In this document: positions 20,002-28,574 of the stretch, in pieces
Position numbering within the stretch: position 1 is the first letter of the stretch
Layout of the letters: each line of letters opens with the position of its first letter
Assembly: GCF_014207375.1 (NCBI RefSeq)
Contig: NZ_JACHEE010000001.1
Coordinates: forward strand, 515,708-579,707
Reading direction: 5' to 3'
Origin: Arthrobacter sp. AZCC_0090
Lineage (GTDB): Bacteria; Actinomycetota; Actinomycetes; Actinomycetales; Micrococcaceae
Length of the DNA: 64,000 nt
Notes under the pieces: generated by a model
What the model saw: the letters and a program-made list of their open reading frames with translations, nothing else
Told to the model about the DNA's origin: nothing
Database searches by the model: none
Program-made: the position numbers and the translations under genes

Positions 20002-20894
20002 GGGTTCACCCTGCGGAAGAGCCTGACGTACACCGTTCCGAAGACCATGCCGATCAGGATCAAAACCGACGCGATCGCGGTGCCGTAGCCGATATCTCCA
20101 AGCTTGAAAGCTTCCTGGTACGCAAGCACCGGCAAAGTGGTGCTCGCGTTGGAGGGGCCGCCCGCCGTCATCACCCAGATCAGGGTGAAGACCGCGAGCG
20201 TCTGGAGCGTGATCAGCATGAGATTTGTAGCAATGCTCCCGCGGATGATCGGCAGGGTGATGAAGGCGAGCCGCTGCCACCCCCGGGCACCGTCCATGAG
20301 GGCGGCTTCGGAAACGTCCCGCGGGACCTGGGAGAGCGCCGCCCGGTAGACCAACATGGAAAACGCTGTGCCCCGCCAGACATTGGCCAGGATGATCGCA
20401 GCCAGGGGGAAGGCATACAGCCAGTTGGCGCCGTGAACGCCGAACATTCCCAAGAGCTGGTTGAGCGTACCGTCCTGGCTGAAGTACGCATAGGCAGCGA
20501 AGGCAGCAACGATTTCCGGCAGCACCCACGCGGCAACCACTGCGGTGCCAACGAGCGACGCCGTCGCACCCCCGGATTTGGTCATCAGCAGAGCGATGAC
20601 CAGGCCCAGGGCGTTTTGTCCGAGGATTGCAGACGCGCCCACGAAGACCACCGTCAGCCAGGCAGAGAGAGGGAAGACGGAGTCCGTCAACATCCGGACG
20701 TAATTGTCCAGGCCGATCCACTGAGGGTTCAGGGCCGCCCTGCCGGACAACGCTGCGTCGGTGAAGGAGGCATAGAAGGACCACGCCACGGGCGCCAACA
20801 TGAAGAGGACCAGCAACAGGATCGACGGCACCACCGGCAGCAAGCGGAACCAGCGACGCAGTGAGCCGCGATCGGGGGAATCAGGGACTGGCAT
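19998..20894 (-). CDS. Carbohydrate ABC transporter permease (MalF/CUT1 type)
   Basis: 298 residues, starting three bases after the binding-protein stop. Helices begin LLPVVPSILLLVLFMLAPVA; the periplasmic loop (NPQWIGLDNYVRML) and the EAA loop (VPRDVSEAALMDGARGWQRL) are typical of the MalF side of CUT1 importers. Together with the MalG-type gene and the lipoprotein at 20898-22253 it forms one importer for an unidentified sugar or oligosaccharide. No glycosidase is nearby to hint at the substrate. Confidence 0.92.
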   Translation of the reverse strand: MPVPDSPDRGSLRRWFRLLPVVPSILLLVLFMLAPVAWSFYASFTDAALSGRAALNPQWIGLDNYVRMLTDSVFPLSAWLTVVFVGASAILGQNALGLVIALLMTKSGGATASLVGTAVVAAWVLPEIVAAFAAYAYFSQDGTLNQLLGMFGVHGANWLYAFPLAAIILANVWRGTAFSMLVYRAALSQVPRDVSEAALMDGARGWQRLAFITLPIIRGSIATNLMLITLQTLAVFTLIWVMTAGGPSNASTTLPVLAYQEAFKLGDIGYGTAIASVLILIGMVFGTVYVRLFRRVNP

Positions 20895-20897
20895 GCG

Positions 20898-22253
20898 TCA
20901 TTTCTGGATGACCTTGGCGTCACCGACCAGTTTTTTGACCGAAGCGTCGTATTCGGCCGCCGCCTCGGCCGGGCTCTGTTTGCCGGTGATGACAGCCTCG
21001 GTGGCCTGCTGGACGGCGAGGGAAATCTTCGGGTAGTCAGCGGTTGCCGGGCGATAGTGCGTCACAGCCACGAGATCGGAGACATCCTTCACAAACGGGT
21101 TGGCCGCTTGGTAAACGGGATCAGAAGCGACATCGGTGCGGACGGCGATCTGCGAATTGTTGACGTCGAAGGCAAGCGCGTTCTTCTTGTTCACGGCGGT
21201 GGTCAGGAACTTGAAAGCCAAGTCCGGGCTCTTGGTCTTCGCACCGACGGCGAGGGTCCAACCACCGGACATGCTCACGCCGCCCGGATCCTGCCCGAAC
21301 TGGGTGGGGAACTTGGCTACCGCCATATCCTGCGCATAGCCGGCCCATTCGTAGGAACCGCCTTTTTGCCAGAACGACGGCGTGTAGGAGCCTTCCACGG
21401 TGGCGCCCATTTTGCCCTTCGGCAGCCACTCACCAAAGACTTTCTTCCACACATTGGAATCGAGCGCTTCCGCCGGTGTCACGGCGAGCTTCTCGTCGTA
21501 CAGGGTCTTCAGGAATTGGAGCGAATCGGTGAATCCCTTGGATCCCAGCACCCACTTCTTGTCGTTTTCTGAATACAAGGAGCTTCCCGTCCCATAAAGC
21601 AGCTCGTAGAAGCTCTGCATGACTGTTCCTTCACCGGTGGCTTTCCCGGCGTACATGTTGAACGGCACAATGCCCGATTCCGCGGCCTTCATCTTGCGGG
21701 CCGCCGTCAGGATGTCATCCCAGGTTTTCGGCTGCCACGGCAAGGGAATGCCGGCCTTCTGAAGGACTGTCTTGTTGTACCAGATCGCCCTGGTGTCGGT
21801 GCCAAGCGGGATCGCGTAAATACCGCCGTCGTCACCGCGTCCCGCAGCCTTTGCGCCCTCGTTGAATTTGGACCACTCGTCCCAGGTGGCCAGTTGTCCG
21901 TCGAGTTTGAGGAGGTAGCCGGCGTCAACGTCCGAACGGACTTTGAAGGTGTCCTCGTAGAAGACGTCCGGTGCCGTGTCCGGAGACCGTTGGGCCAGCG
22001 CGAGCTTGGTGCCGTAGTCGTCGTCGTTGGCTTGGATAGGCTGCAGGTCCACCGTGACGCCTGCGTTGGCGGCTTCGAATTCCCGTTTGGCGTCCGTGAA
22101 GACCTTATCCAGCGCAGTGAAAGAGTCCGTCTTTTGATAGACGATCTTGATCGTCCTTTTGTCATTGGCTTGTGATGGGGTGGAACACGCGGCCGAGGCC
22201 AAAAGGCCGACTACGCCGAGCAGTGCTGCTCCGATCCTGGCTAGGCGACGCAT
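20898..22253 (-). CDS. Extracellular sugar-binding lipoprotein (ABC transporter)
   Basis: 451 residues from the ATG at 22253. A signal peptide with a lipobox ending LLASAAC anchors it as a lipoprotein; the mature part is a family 1 solute-binding protein (TIKIVYQKTDSFTALDK, ANAGVTVDLQPIQANDDDYG, YAIPLGTDTRAIWYNKTVLQ). Twelve upstream in-frame codons are discarded because the signal peptide starts at 22253. It is the first gene of the importer; a terminator at 22322-22344 separates it from the upstream ROK gene, so it has its own promoter in that short gap or is reached by read-through. Confidence 0.93.
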   Translation of the reverse strand: MRRLARIGAALLGVVGLLASAACSTPSQANDKRTIKIVYQKTDSFTALDKVFTDAKREFEAANAGVTVDLQPIQANDDDYGTKLALAQRSPDTAPDVFYEDTFKVRSDVDAGYLLKLDGQLATWDEWSKFNEGAKAAGRGDDGGIYAIPLGTDTRAIWYNKTVLQKAGIPLPWQPKTWDDILTAARKMKAAESGIVPFNMYAGKATGEGTVMQSFYELLYGTGSSLYSENDKKWVLGSKGFTDSLQFLKTLYDEKLAVTPAEALDSNVWKKVFGEWLPKGKMGATVEGSYTPSFWQKGGSYEWAGYAQDMAVAKFPTQFGQDPGGVSMSGGWTLAVGAKTKSPDLAFKFLTTAVNKKNALAFDVNNSQIAVRTDVASDPVYQAANPFVKDVSDLVAVTHYRPATADYPKISLAVQQATEAVITGKQSPAEAAAEYDASVKKLVGDAKVIQK

Positions 22254-22321
22254 GACGCTCCGATCTTCATACGGCTGCAGCCCCCACACTTCAGCTGGCC
22301 CAGCCTCTTGCCGATATTGAT

Positions 22322-22344
22322 AAAAAAGCCCCGCGACGCAGGGC
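22322..22344 (-). terminator. Intrinsic terminator after the ROK regulator
   Basis: On the minus strand GCCCTGC-GTC-GCGGGGC forms a 7-bp stem (one G-U pair) followed directly by six T residues (plus strand A22322-22327). It lies 12 bases after the ROK stop and before the sugar-binding protein gene. Confidence 0.8.
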
Positions 22345-22355
22345 AGTGAAAGACC

Positions 22356-23627
22356 TCAGCCTTCCAAGAGGAGCCGCTGGGCGCGCGGCGCAAGCGTGTG
22401 TTCCAGTACCAGGCAGGCCGCGCCAATAGCGCCGACGTCTTCGCCCACTCCGGTCCCGACAACTTCAATGCCGTGAATGCTGTTGGCGGCGCTGTTGGCG
22501 GCGAGCAGGGCAGGAATGCGATTCAAGTAGCGCTCTGACATGCGGCCCCAGAAGGGGCCTCCAAAGACTACCCGCTCGACGTCGAGGGTGTTGGTCACCA
22601 CCGCGACGGCCCTGGCAACCAGCACCGCGGACTTGTCGATGATCGCGATGGCGCGTTCGTCGCCGGAGTCAGCTGCATCGCAGAGCTTGGCAAAGCCCTC
22701 CTGCACTTCCGGCCCTTCTGTCCCCTTGCGGCCACCGTCCAGGACACCTTGCTCTTCGGCCTCGGCCACGAGGACCTGCGGGATGCAGGAGGACTTGACG
22801 CACCCGCGGAGGCCGCAATCGCACGCAGGGCCGTCCGGGTCGACAATGATGTGGCCGATTTCACCGGCGTTGCCTGATGTTCCGCGGACCACTTCGTCGT
22901 TCAGGACGATCCCGCAGCCGATGCCGGTGCCCATGTACATGAAAATGAAGCTGCCCGTACCGCTGGGACCGCCCGCCCACGTTTCCGCGACGGCCGCACT
23001 GGTCACGTCCTTGTCCACGAGGGTCTCAAGCCCGGTGGCTTCGGCGAGGGCATCCCTCAAGTGCACCCGGTCCCAACCCACCATCAGGGGCGGGTCGACG
23101 ACGGTGCCCTCATCGAGGTCTATGGGACCCGGCGCCGCGACGCCAAGTCCCGCGATCTTCCCCTGATCGACGCCGGATTCTTCGATCAGCGTCTTGATTT
23201 CATCGGCGATGGCGGCGATGACGCGCAATGGATCACTGCCGCCAGGAGTGGGGATCCGGGAATGCTTCACAACGTCGCCCACCAGGTCCAGGACCACGGA
23301 AGTAATGACCGCGGGATCAAGGTGGACGCCCAAGGCATACATTCCGGCAGGGTTCAGGCGCAAGATGGTACGAGGCTTGCCCGGACCGCTACCTTCCTTG
23401 CCGGCTTCGACAATGAGCCGTTGATCAAGCAGGCGGCGTGAGATATTCGAGATAGTCTGCGGTGAAAGGCCAACGATCTGGGCCAGTTCGACGCGGCTCA
23501 GTCCGCCGGATGAGCGCCTGATTGCGTCGAGAATGACCGTCAGGTTGAAGTCCCCCATGCGTGGCAGATTGGTTCCGCGCCTCGGACTCGGCTGGCGGAT
23601 CTCAGTCACGGATTCCCCTAAAATCAT
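22356..23627 (-). CDS. ROK-family transcriptional regulator
   Basis: 423 residues: an N-terminal MarR-like winged helix (LSRVELAQIVGLSPQTISNI) followed by a ROK sugar-kinase-fold domain (LGVAAPGPIDLDEGTVVDPP, then GEIGHIIVDPDGPACDCGLR). The zinc-binding cluster is CDCGLRGCVKSSC, close to the ROK consensus but with Val-Lys in place of the usual Glu after the third Cys. It probably senses a sugar or sugar phosphate and controls the downstream CUT1 importer. The ATG at 23627 is used, though a second in-frame Met at 23558 (MGDFNLTVI) could also start. An ATTCGAAT palindrome overlaps the start region. Confidence 0.9.
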   Translation of the reverse strand: MILGESVTEIRQPSPRRGTNLPRMGDFNLTVILDAIRRSSGGLSRVELAQIVGLSPQTISNISRRLLDQRLIVEAGKEGSGPGKPRTILRLNPAGMYALGVHLDPAVITSVVLDLVGDVVKHSRIPTPGGSDPLRVIAAIADEIKTLIEESGVDQGKIAGLGVAAPGPIDLDEGTVVDPPLMVGWDRVHLRDALAEATGLETLVDKDVTSAAVAETWAGGPSGTGSFIFMYMGTGIGCGIVLNDEVVRGTSGNAGEIGHIIVDPDGPACDCGLRGCVKSSCIPQVLVAEAEEQGVLDGGRKGTEGPEVQEGFAKLCDAADSGDERAIAIIDKSAVLVARAVAVVTNTLDVERVVFGGPFWGRMSERYLNRIPALLAANSAANSIHGIEVVGTGVGEDVGAIGAACLVLEHTLAPRAQRLLLEG

Positions 23628-23738
23628 TCGAATAATGCTGTTGCATTTGCATCGTACGGCACGTGTGCGCGTCCCGGTATGCCCACACGCTCGTCATCTG
23701 GAACGGACACGGATATTGGAGACGGGAGGCACTGGGAC

Positions 23739-24629
23739 ATGGCACTCATGCCACAGGCCGAGCTGGACGTGACCGCAAGGCTAGTGAGGGCGTTGCTCGA
23801 GGAGCAGCTGCCCGCTATCTCCGGACTTCCGTTGGAGCCGGTGGCCAACGGCTGGGACAACGTCATCTACCGTCTCGGCAAGGATTGGGCCGTTCGCTTG
23901 CCTCGCCGGGAGGCGGCAGCGCAGCTAGTACTCCATGAACAGCAGTACCTCCAGACGTATGCCCGACATTCCCCCGTTCCCCTCCCCAGCCCTGTCCATT
24001 CAGGCCGCCCATCTGCAGACTATCCGTGGCACTGGAGCGTGACCCCTTGGTTGGATGGGATCTCCGCCGCGCTTGTGCCCCAGGCAACCCGGAATGCGGC
24101 GGCTTTGGACATGGCCGCGTTCCTCATCGCCATCCACGTGCCCGCAGCACCGGGCACCCCGGTCAACCCCGTCCGCGGGGTGCCCTTGGAGACGAGGTCA
24201 GACGCGTTACTGGGCCGGCTCGAAGATTCCGGTCGTTATCCAGGGGCACCGCGGTTGCGGAAGCTTTGGTCCGAAGCCTGCATGGCCGCGCCGTGGGCGG
24301 GGCCCGGGCTGTGGCTGCATGGAGACCTCCACCCCGCGAACATCCTCCTGCGTCCTGACGGGCGGCTCGCGGCTGTCCTCGACTTCGGAGACCTTGGGGC
24401 CGGGGATCCCGCCGTCGATCTCGCCGTCGCGTGGTTGATGTTCGACGGCGGTGCGCGGCAGCGTTTCATGGCGGCCATCGGCCCTGCCGTTGATGCCGGC
24501 ACATGGAGCCGGGCCCGCGGCTGGGCCGTCTTGTTGGCGACGGCCATGGTGAGTTTTTCGGATGACAACCCTCAGATGTCGAGCATCGGGCGCTTCGCGC
24601 TGGACCAGTTGCTATCTGAACCGCGTTAA
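23739..24629 (+). CDS. Aminoglycoside-phosphotransferase-fold kinase (APH family)
   Basis: 296 residues from the ATG at 23739, chosen for the GGGAGG ribosome site ahead of it. The kinase fold shows the nucleotide-binding start NGWDNVIYRLGKDWAVRLPRRE, the catalytic loop HGDLHPANIL (Asp and Asn) and the metal-binding DFGDLGAGDPAVDLAVAW. This resembles the streptomycin/macrolide 2'-phosphotransferase-like branch but resistance cannot be inferred: many family members are small-molecule kinases of unknown substrate. It is transcribed alone, divergent from ROK and convergent with the methyltransferase gene. Confidence 0.85.
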   Translation: MALMPQAELDVTARLVRALLEEQLPAISGLPLEPVANGWDNVIYRLGKDWAVRLPRREAAAQLVLHEQQYLQTYARHSPVPLPSPVHSGRPSADYPWHWSVTPWLDGISAALVPQATRNAAALDMAAFLIAIHVPAAPGTPVNPVRGVPLETRSDALLGRLEDSGRYPGAPRLRKLWSEACMAAPWAGPGLWLHGDLHPANILLRPDGRLAAVLDFGDLGAGDPAVDLAVAWLMFDGGARQRFMAAIGPAVDAGTWSRARGWAVLLATAMVSFSDDNPQMSSIGRFALDQLLSEPR

Positions 24630-24660
24630 CTGACCTGCGCTGATTAACCTTCGCTGGCGC

Positions 24661-25785
24661 CTAACGTTTAACGCTGCGTGTCACAGTGAATTTCGGATTT
24701 CGGCCTATTTCAGTGGTGGGCCCAATCAGTCTTTCCAGAGCCGAGCGGTACTGCAAGTGGCTGTTGTAGACGGTCCAGAGCTCACCGGCCGAAGCAAGGA
24801 CCCGCGCGGCGGCCTCAAACATCTTCGTGGCCGCCCCGGCATGCACGCTGGCGCCGAGGTGGAACGGCGGGTTGAGCAGGATGAGGTCTGCACTGCCCGG
24901 TTCAAAGGCGGACATGGCGTCGTCCTGGACTACCGTGACCCGATCCACCAATCCGTTGGCTGCCGCGGTGGCCTTGGTGGACGCGACTGCTGCGGCTGAT
25001 TGGTCGGTGGCAGTAACGCGGGCATTGGGCCGGTCCCGAGCGTACATGGTGGCGAGGATTCCCGTCCCGCAGCCGAGGTCCACCGCGTGGTGGGCGTCGG
25101 GAATCTTGTCCAGGAAGCCCAAAAGGAAGCGGGTGCCGATGTCCAGCTTCGTGCCCGAGAACACGGCCCCGTGGGCACAGACTGTCATCCCTAGCTCGGT
25201 GTTCCGTTCCGAGACCGGAAAGGGCGCCGCAGTGGCCGGACGCTTTGGTTCCCGGGCAATGAGGACCCGTGATTTCCGCTGCGCGAGCTGTGGCTGCACG
25301 GACTCAAAGCTGCGTTCCAGGACGGCGTTCATGCCCAGGGACATGTGCTTGACGCGTCCACCGGCCAACACGACGGCGCCGGGCGCCGCGAAGCGTGCAA
25401 CGGCGTCGGCGATCTCCTCCAGCTCCGCGAGCGCTTTGGGTAACTGCATGATCACCAGTTCGGCGCCGTCGAGCAACCCGGCTCCCAACTCGAACTCTTC
25501 GAAGCGACCGGACAACCCTGACGCCGCGGCGTTCCGCTGGAGTGCGAGACTGCTCACGTAGAGGTCCTGGGTCACCCGGACGTGCTCGACGCCGAGAGCC
25601 GCCAAGGCGCCCAGGGTCAGGGCTCCGTAGCGGTCACCGATCACTGCAACGCGGATCTCCGGACTAAGCACGTACCGTGCCGCGGTCTCGAGGAGGAGCC
25701 GGTCGGTGGCATCGTGCGCCTGCAGGTTCTCGGCCTCAACGTCAGGAAACCGGCGCAGGCCGCCAAACAGTGCATCAAGGTCCAT
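24661..25785 (-). CDS. RlmG/RsmC-like rRNA guanine-N2 methyltransferase
   Basis: 374 residues from the ATG at 25785; this start aligns the opening (MDLDALFGGLRRFP, then ENLQAHDATDRLLLE) with the usual N-terminus of RlmG, whereas the 77 extra upstream codons do not look like the family. It has two Rossmann-like domains: a degenerate N-terminal one (IRVAVIGDRYGALTLGALAA) and a catalytic C-terminal one with VDLGCGTGILA (SAM site) and the DLILLNPPFHLG motif typical of N2-guanine methyltransferases acting on 23S G1835 or 16S G1207. Which rRNA it modifies cannot be decided here. Confidence 0.85.
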   Translation of the reverse strand: MDLDALFGGLRRFPDVEAENLQAHDATDRLLLETAARYVLSPEIRVAVIGDRYGALTLGALAALGVEHVRVTQDLYVSSLALQRNAAASGLSGRFEEFELGAGLLDGAELVIMQLPKALAELEEIADAVARFAAPGAVVLAGGRVKHMSLGMNAVLERSFESVQPQLAQRKSRVLIAREPKRPATAAPFPVSERNTELGMTVCAHGAVFSGTKLDIGTRFLLGFLDKIPDAHHAVDLGCGTGILATMYARDRPNARVTATDQSAAAVASTKATAAANGLVDRVTVVQDDAMSAFEPGSADLILLNPPFHLGASVHAGAATKMFEAAARVLASAGELWTVYNSHLQYRSALERLIGPTTEIGRNPKFTVTRSVKR

Positions 25786-26063
25786 TTCATGAGGGTCCAA
25801 TAGGGTCACGCTGAACTCGAGCCTTCTTTCGCTTCTCGGCTTGCCGAATGGTCCGGCGGCCTCCAGCAATCTATCTCCCACGGGAACCCTCGACAACACG
25901 GGGGCTGCGGAGGATGGTAGAGATTGCAAGTAACCGACCGTCTGCCCGCTGCTGAAGGGCACGGCACGCGCCGCAAGCAGCCCAGACACCAGGGTCCGCC
26001 GCGGAGAGCGAGCCACGCTGCGGACCTAGAAGACCCGGCTCCCACTCCCCTTGTGAGCAGACC

Positions 26064-26441
26064 ATGACCGTCAATCTCGTCACCCAGCTTGAAGTAAAGT
26101 CACACAATTCACCCGATGAAACCCGCCGGCCGGACAAGACCCTGATCGAAATTGTCACCGTAGGCGACTACACCATCGGCCGCCTCACGTTCGAGCCAGG
26201 CTGGTCGTGGGCCGATTGCATCAAGCCGGTGGTCCAAACCGATTCCTGCCAAGCCAACCACGTAGGGTACTGCCTTTCCGGTGCGCTGGAAGTCGAGACG
26301 ACCGACGGCACGAAGATCAACATCTCCAAAGGAGATTCCTACGCCATTCCGCCAGGACACAATGCCTGGGTAGTAGGTGACGAGACGTACTCGGCCATCG
26401 AGTTTGTCAGCGCAGCAGAATATGGAGTCAAGCCCGAGTAG
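26064..26441 (+). CDS. Cupin-domain protein
   Basis: 125 residues forming one small cupin barrel: TIGRLTFEPGWSWADCIKPV, CQANHVGYCLSGALEVETTD, and the second motif GDSYAIPPGHNAWVVGDETY. His and Glu residues of a metal site are partly present (NHVGY, GHNAW), so a metal-binding role is possible. Isolated gene with a perfect terminator 24 bases after its stop. The substrate is unknown; similar small cupins occur in stress and sugar metabolism. Confidence 0.82.
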   Translation: MTVNLVTQLEVKSHNSPDETRRPDKTLIEIVTVGDYTIGRLTFEPGWSWADCIKPVVQTDSCQANHVGYCLSGALEVETTDGTKINISKGDSYAIPPGHNAWVVGDETYSAIEFVSAAEYGVKPE

Positions 26442-26464
26442 CAGCCCGGCCTCCCTTGCAACAC

Positions 26465-26509
26465 CTCCTGCCGGTGTCCCGGATCCTTCACCCGGGACAC
26501 CGGCAGGAG
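26465..26509 (+). terminator. Perfect 18-bp terminator hairpin after the cupin gene
   Basis: Arms 26465-26482 (CTCCTGCCGGTGTCCCGG) and 26492-26509 are exactly complementary around a 9-base loop, 24 bases downstream of the cupin stop. No T-run follows, as is common in high-GC actinobacteria. Confidence 0.8.
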
Positions 26510-26738
26510 AACACTCGCACTTGGCGGGCGGTAGCGTCGTCAAAGCCAGGCGCAGGAGTCCCTCCCCGCGTCGTCATGACCGCAAGAAGATTCCATCACC
26601 GTGCCGCAAGCTTCGCCGTCGGCCTCTCCTGCCCATCCGGGGCCTGCGCCGCGCTTCGTCCCGGGCCCGGATGCCAACCTCTCGGCCAGGTATGTGCTCG
26701 ACCACCTGATCCGCTTTGTCGACGGGATGCCACGCTTC

Positions 26739-26876
26739 GCGGACAATCCCGGCATCTGGATGGACCATTGCCACAACCTCTGCCACGCCCGGGATGGGAT
26801 GACGTTCCACCTTGCTTACGACGGCGTCTCGCCGCCCTTCAACCACGACGGCGCCTCGCGGAATCGCCCGGAATAA
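26739..26876 (+). pseudogene. Multicopper oxidase, C-terminal remnant
   Basis: A plus frame encodes ADNPGIWMDHCHNLCHARDG, the last copper-binding motif of multicopper oxidases (the His-Cys-His of type 1/type 3 copper ligation), then FHLAYDGVSPPF, a typical C-terminal end. Everything upstream that should carry the other copper sites is missing: the preceding frame is unrelated. Only about 35-45 residues survive, so this is a relic of a deleted gene. Confidence 0.7.
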
Positions 26877-27009
26877 TGGCATTGGACACAAAAGGGAACC
26901 ACCCGCGCGGACGATTCCACCGTTCCCCGGATCGGAGCCGTGACCGTTCAGGGGCCGGTGCGCGACGCAAGCGGTCCAACGAGAATTGACCCGGTACTGG
27001 CGCCCACGA

Positions 27010-27178
27010 TCCAGCCCGCGAGACATATCGTCGGCCTCACACAGGTTGCACCGGCCGTCCCGGCATCGCGCACAGGCATGGCATGAAATAAGCATTTCGT
27101 CGGCACCGCGGTGGCCGACGGACAAGTCGCCTTGCCCAAGTTCAACAAGCAATTCTGCACAAACGTGCTCGATGCGCA
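27010..27178 (-). pseudogene. Zinc-type alcohol dehydrogenase (MDR), internal fragment
   Basis: On the minus strand the frame reads RIEHVCAELLVELG, then GADEMLISCHACARCRDG and RCNLCEADD. The spacing C-x2-C-x2-C-x7-C is the structural zinc lobe of medium-chain dehydrogenases, and the preceding GHE-like and GDR-like segments are in the right places though degraded. No start, catalytic or nucleotide-binding domain remains. It is a fragment on the strand opposite to the oxidase relic. Confidence 0.55.
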
Positions 27179-27262
27179 GGCAGCGCCAGCCCGGACTTCG
27201 TCCTCGAGTCCAGTCCCGCTAGACCCACCGTCTTCTTGCCTGACGCAACTACAATCGTTCCG

Positions 27263-27276
27263 TCTGGTATACCAGA
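27263..27276. promoter_or_regulatory. TCTGGTATACCAGA palindrome (GntR/FadR-type operator candidate)
   Basis: A perfect 14-bp inverted repeat. The core TGGTATACCA matches the TnGTnnACnA pattern of FadR-subfamily GntR operators. It is about 370 bases upstream of the amino acid importer, beside the dehydrogenase remnant, and no gene encoding such a regulator is adjacent. Confidence 0.5.
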
Positions 27277-27393
27277 GGAAATCTTGAGGGGAGATGTCTT
27301 CGGGAGGCATTCGAGTCATTCCCTGCAAGCGCGGCATTTTTTTGCCAGATTTAGAGCAAGCTCAATCGGGCCACAGTCACCTCTCCATAGACA

Positions 27394-27403
27394 TGGCATA
27401 CCA
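27394..27403. promoter_or_regulatory. TGGCATACCA, second GntR-type half-palindrome
   Basis: Differs by one base from the TGGTATACCA core at 27265-27274 and lies 230 bases upstream of the amino acid importer, close to a TATAGT hexamer at 27411. It may be the active operator of that importer. Confidence 0.35.
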
Positions 27404-27632
27404 AAAGACCTATAGTTCTTTCTGAGAGAGACGTAGATCACGCTGATTTCCGGCTCCGCCAGGCCCCTCAATGCCAATCCCCAGCCGAAGGTGCACACGG
27501 AGATGCCCACAAAGCGACCACTCCAAGAGGCACGTGACCGCCATCAAGCGGCATAGCCAAGGTCCTTCCCGCCCGAGGGAAAGACACCGTCCGTTGATTC
27601 ACCTTCAACTCACACATCTTGAAAGGTTTCCC

Positions 27633-28571
27633 ATGCGCTACTTCCGCAGACCCGTCGTCGTAGGCTGCGTCGCCATCGCGGCGGCTGCAACATTGGCCGG
27701 ATGCACGAACGCGTCACAAACGTCCGGTTCAACAGCGGCAGGCTCAGCACCCTCGAACGGCGCGACAGAGCAGATTTCGGCCGCGCCGCTCAACTCCAAG
27801 GCTGCCGCCCTCCTGCCTCCCCAAATCGCCTCCAAAGGGATCCTGACGGTCGCGACCGACCCTACGTATGCACCGTTTGAGTTCTACGGGAGCGATAACA
27901 AAACAGTTGTCGGGTTCGACGCCGACATGGCTGCGGCCATTGGCCAGACGCTCGGAATCAAGATTCAAATGGTCCCGGCGACTTTCGACACGATCCTTCC
28001 CGGAATCGCGTCGGGCAAGTACGACATCGCCATGTCGTCCTTTTCGGTGACCCCTGAACGGCTGAAGCACGCTGACTTTGTGGTGTACGAGGCCACCGGA
28101 TCAGGGCTCGCGGTCTTGCCAGGGAACTCCAAGAAGCTCTCGCTCGATGATCCATTGACCATGTGCGGGCTGAAAATTGCTGGAGAAAAGGGCACAACGC
28201 AAGCGATTACGTTCCTGCCCGAATTCTCCAAACAATGCACCGATGCCGGTAAGCCGGCATTGGACATTCAACTTTTCCCGTCGCAGGACGAAGCAAACCT
28301 TGCCCTGACCTCTCAGAGGGTGGATGGTGTCATGTCCACCAGTGTGTCCTTGGCGTACCAAGGCAAGCTCGCGAATGGACGCTTCGAGCTGGCGGCAGGC
28401 AAAGAATTCAAGGCGGCGCCCGGAGGAATCGCCCTACCCAAGGACTCACCGCTGACGCCCGCAATCACCGCCGCTGTCAAGGCTCTGACCACCGATCCCG
28501 CTTATGGCAAGATCTTCCAGAAATGGGAAGTACCCGCCGGAGCCGAGATCACTGCCGCGCAGGTTGGCTAG
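27633..28571 (+). CDS. Polar amino acid ABC transporter, substrate-binding lipoprotein
   Basis: 312 residues from the ATG at 27633, preceded by GAAAGG. The signal peptide ends in the lipobox TLAGC. The mature protein is a family 3 binding protein: LTVATDPTYAPFEFYGSDNK, VVGFDADMAAAIGQTLGIK, DIAMSSFSVTPERLK. An open frame 54 codons longer lacks a start signal. First gene of a three-gene importer with permease and ATPase following at 3-base and overlapping spacings. The ligand (basic or polar amino acid or an analogue) is not determined. Confidence 0.93.
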   Translation: MRYFRRPVVVGCVAIAAAATLAGCTNASQTSGSTAAGSAPSNGATEQISAAPLNSKAAALLPPQIASKGILTVATDPTYAPFEFYGSDNKTVVGFDADMAAAIGQTLGIKIQMVPATFDTILPGIASGKYDIAMSSFSVTPERLKHADFVVYEATGSGLAVLPGNSKKLSLDDPLTMCGLKIAGEKGTTQAITFLPEFSKQCTDAGKPALDIQLFPSQDEANLALTSQRVDGVMSTSVSLAYQGKLANGRFELAAGKEFKAAPGGIALPKDSPLTPAITAAVKALTTDPAYGKIFQKWEVPAGAEITAAQVG

Positions 28572-28574
28572 GCA

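Larger units (their letters stand above)
26510..27632. other. Gene graveyard upstream of the amino acid importer
   Basis: About 1.1 kb without an intact gene. It holds the oxidase and dehydrogenase fragments listed separately, two operator-like palindromes (27263-27276 and 27394-27403), and the promoter and leader of the amino acid importer at 27404-27632. No transposase or repeat that would explain the losses is visible. Confidence 0.6.

Noticed and set aside
20002..20784. N-terminal extension of the MalG-like permease to 553 residues
   Set aside because: It reads through the MalF-like gene in another frame; the genuine start is the ATGA overlap at 20001.
24661..26016. Methyltransferase start at 26016 (451 residues)
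   Set aside because: The extra 77 residues do not resemble the family; starting at ATG 25785 gives the normal RlmG/RsmC N-terminus and length.
26574..27152. 192-residue minus-strand gene
   Set aside because: Only about 55 residues resemble a dehydrogenase; the rest is an arginine/glycine-rich shadow of the oxidase remnant, so it is listed only as a fragment.
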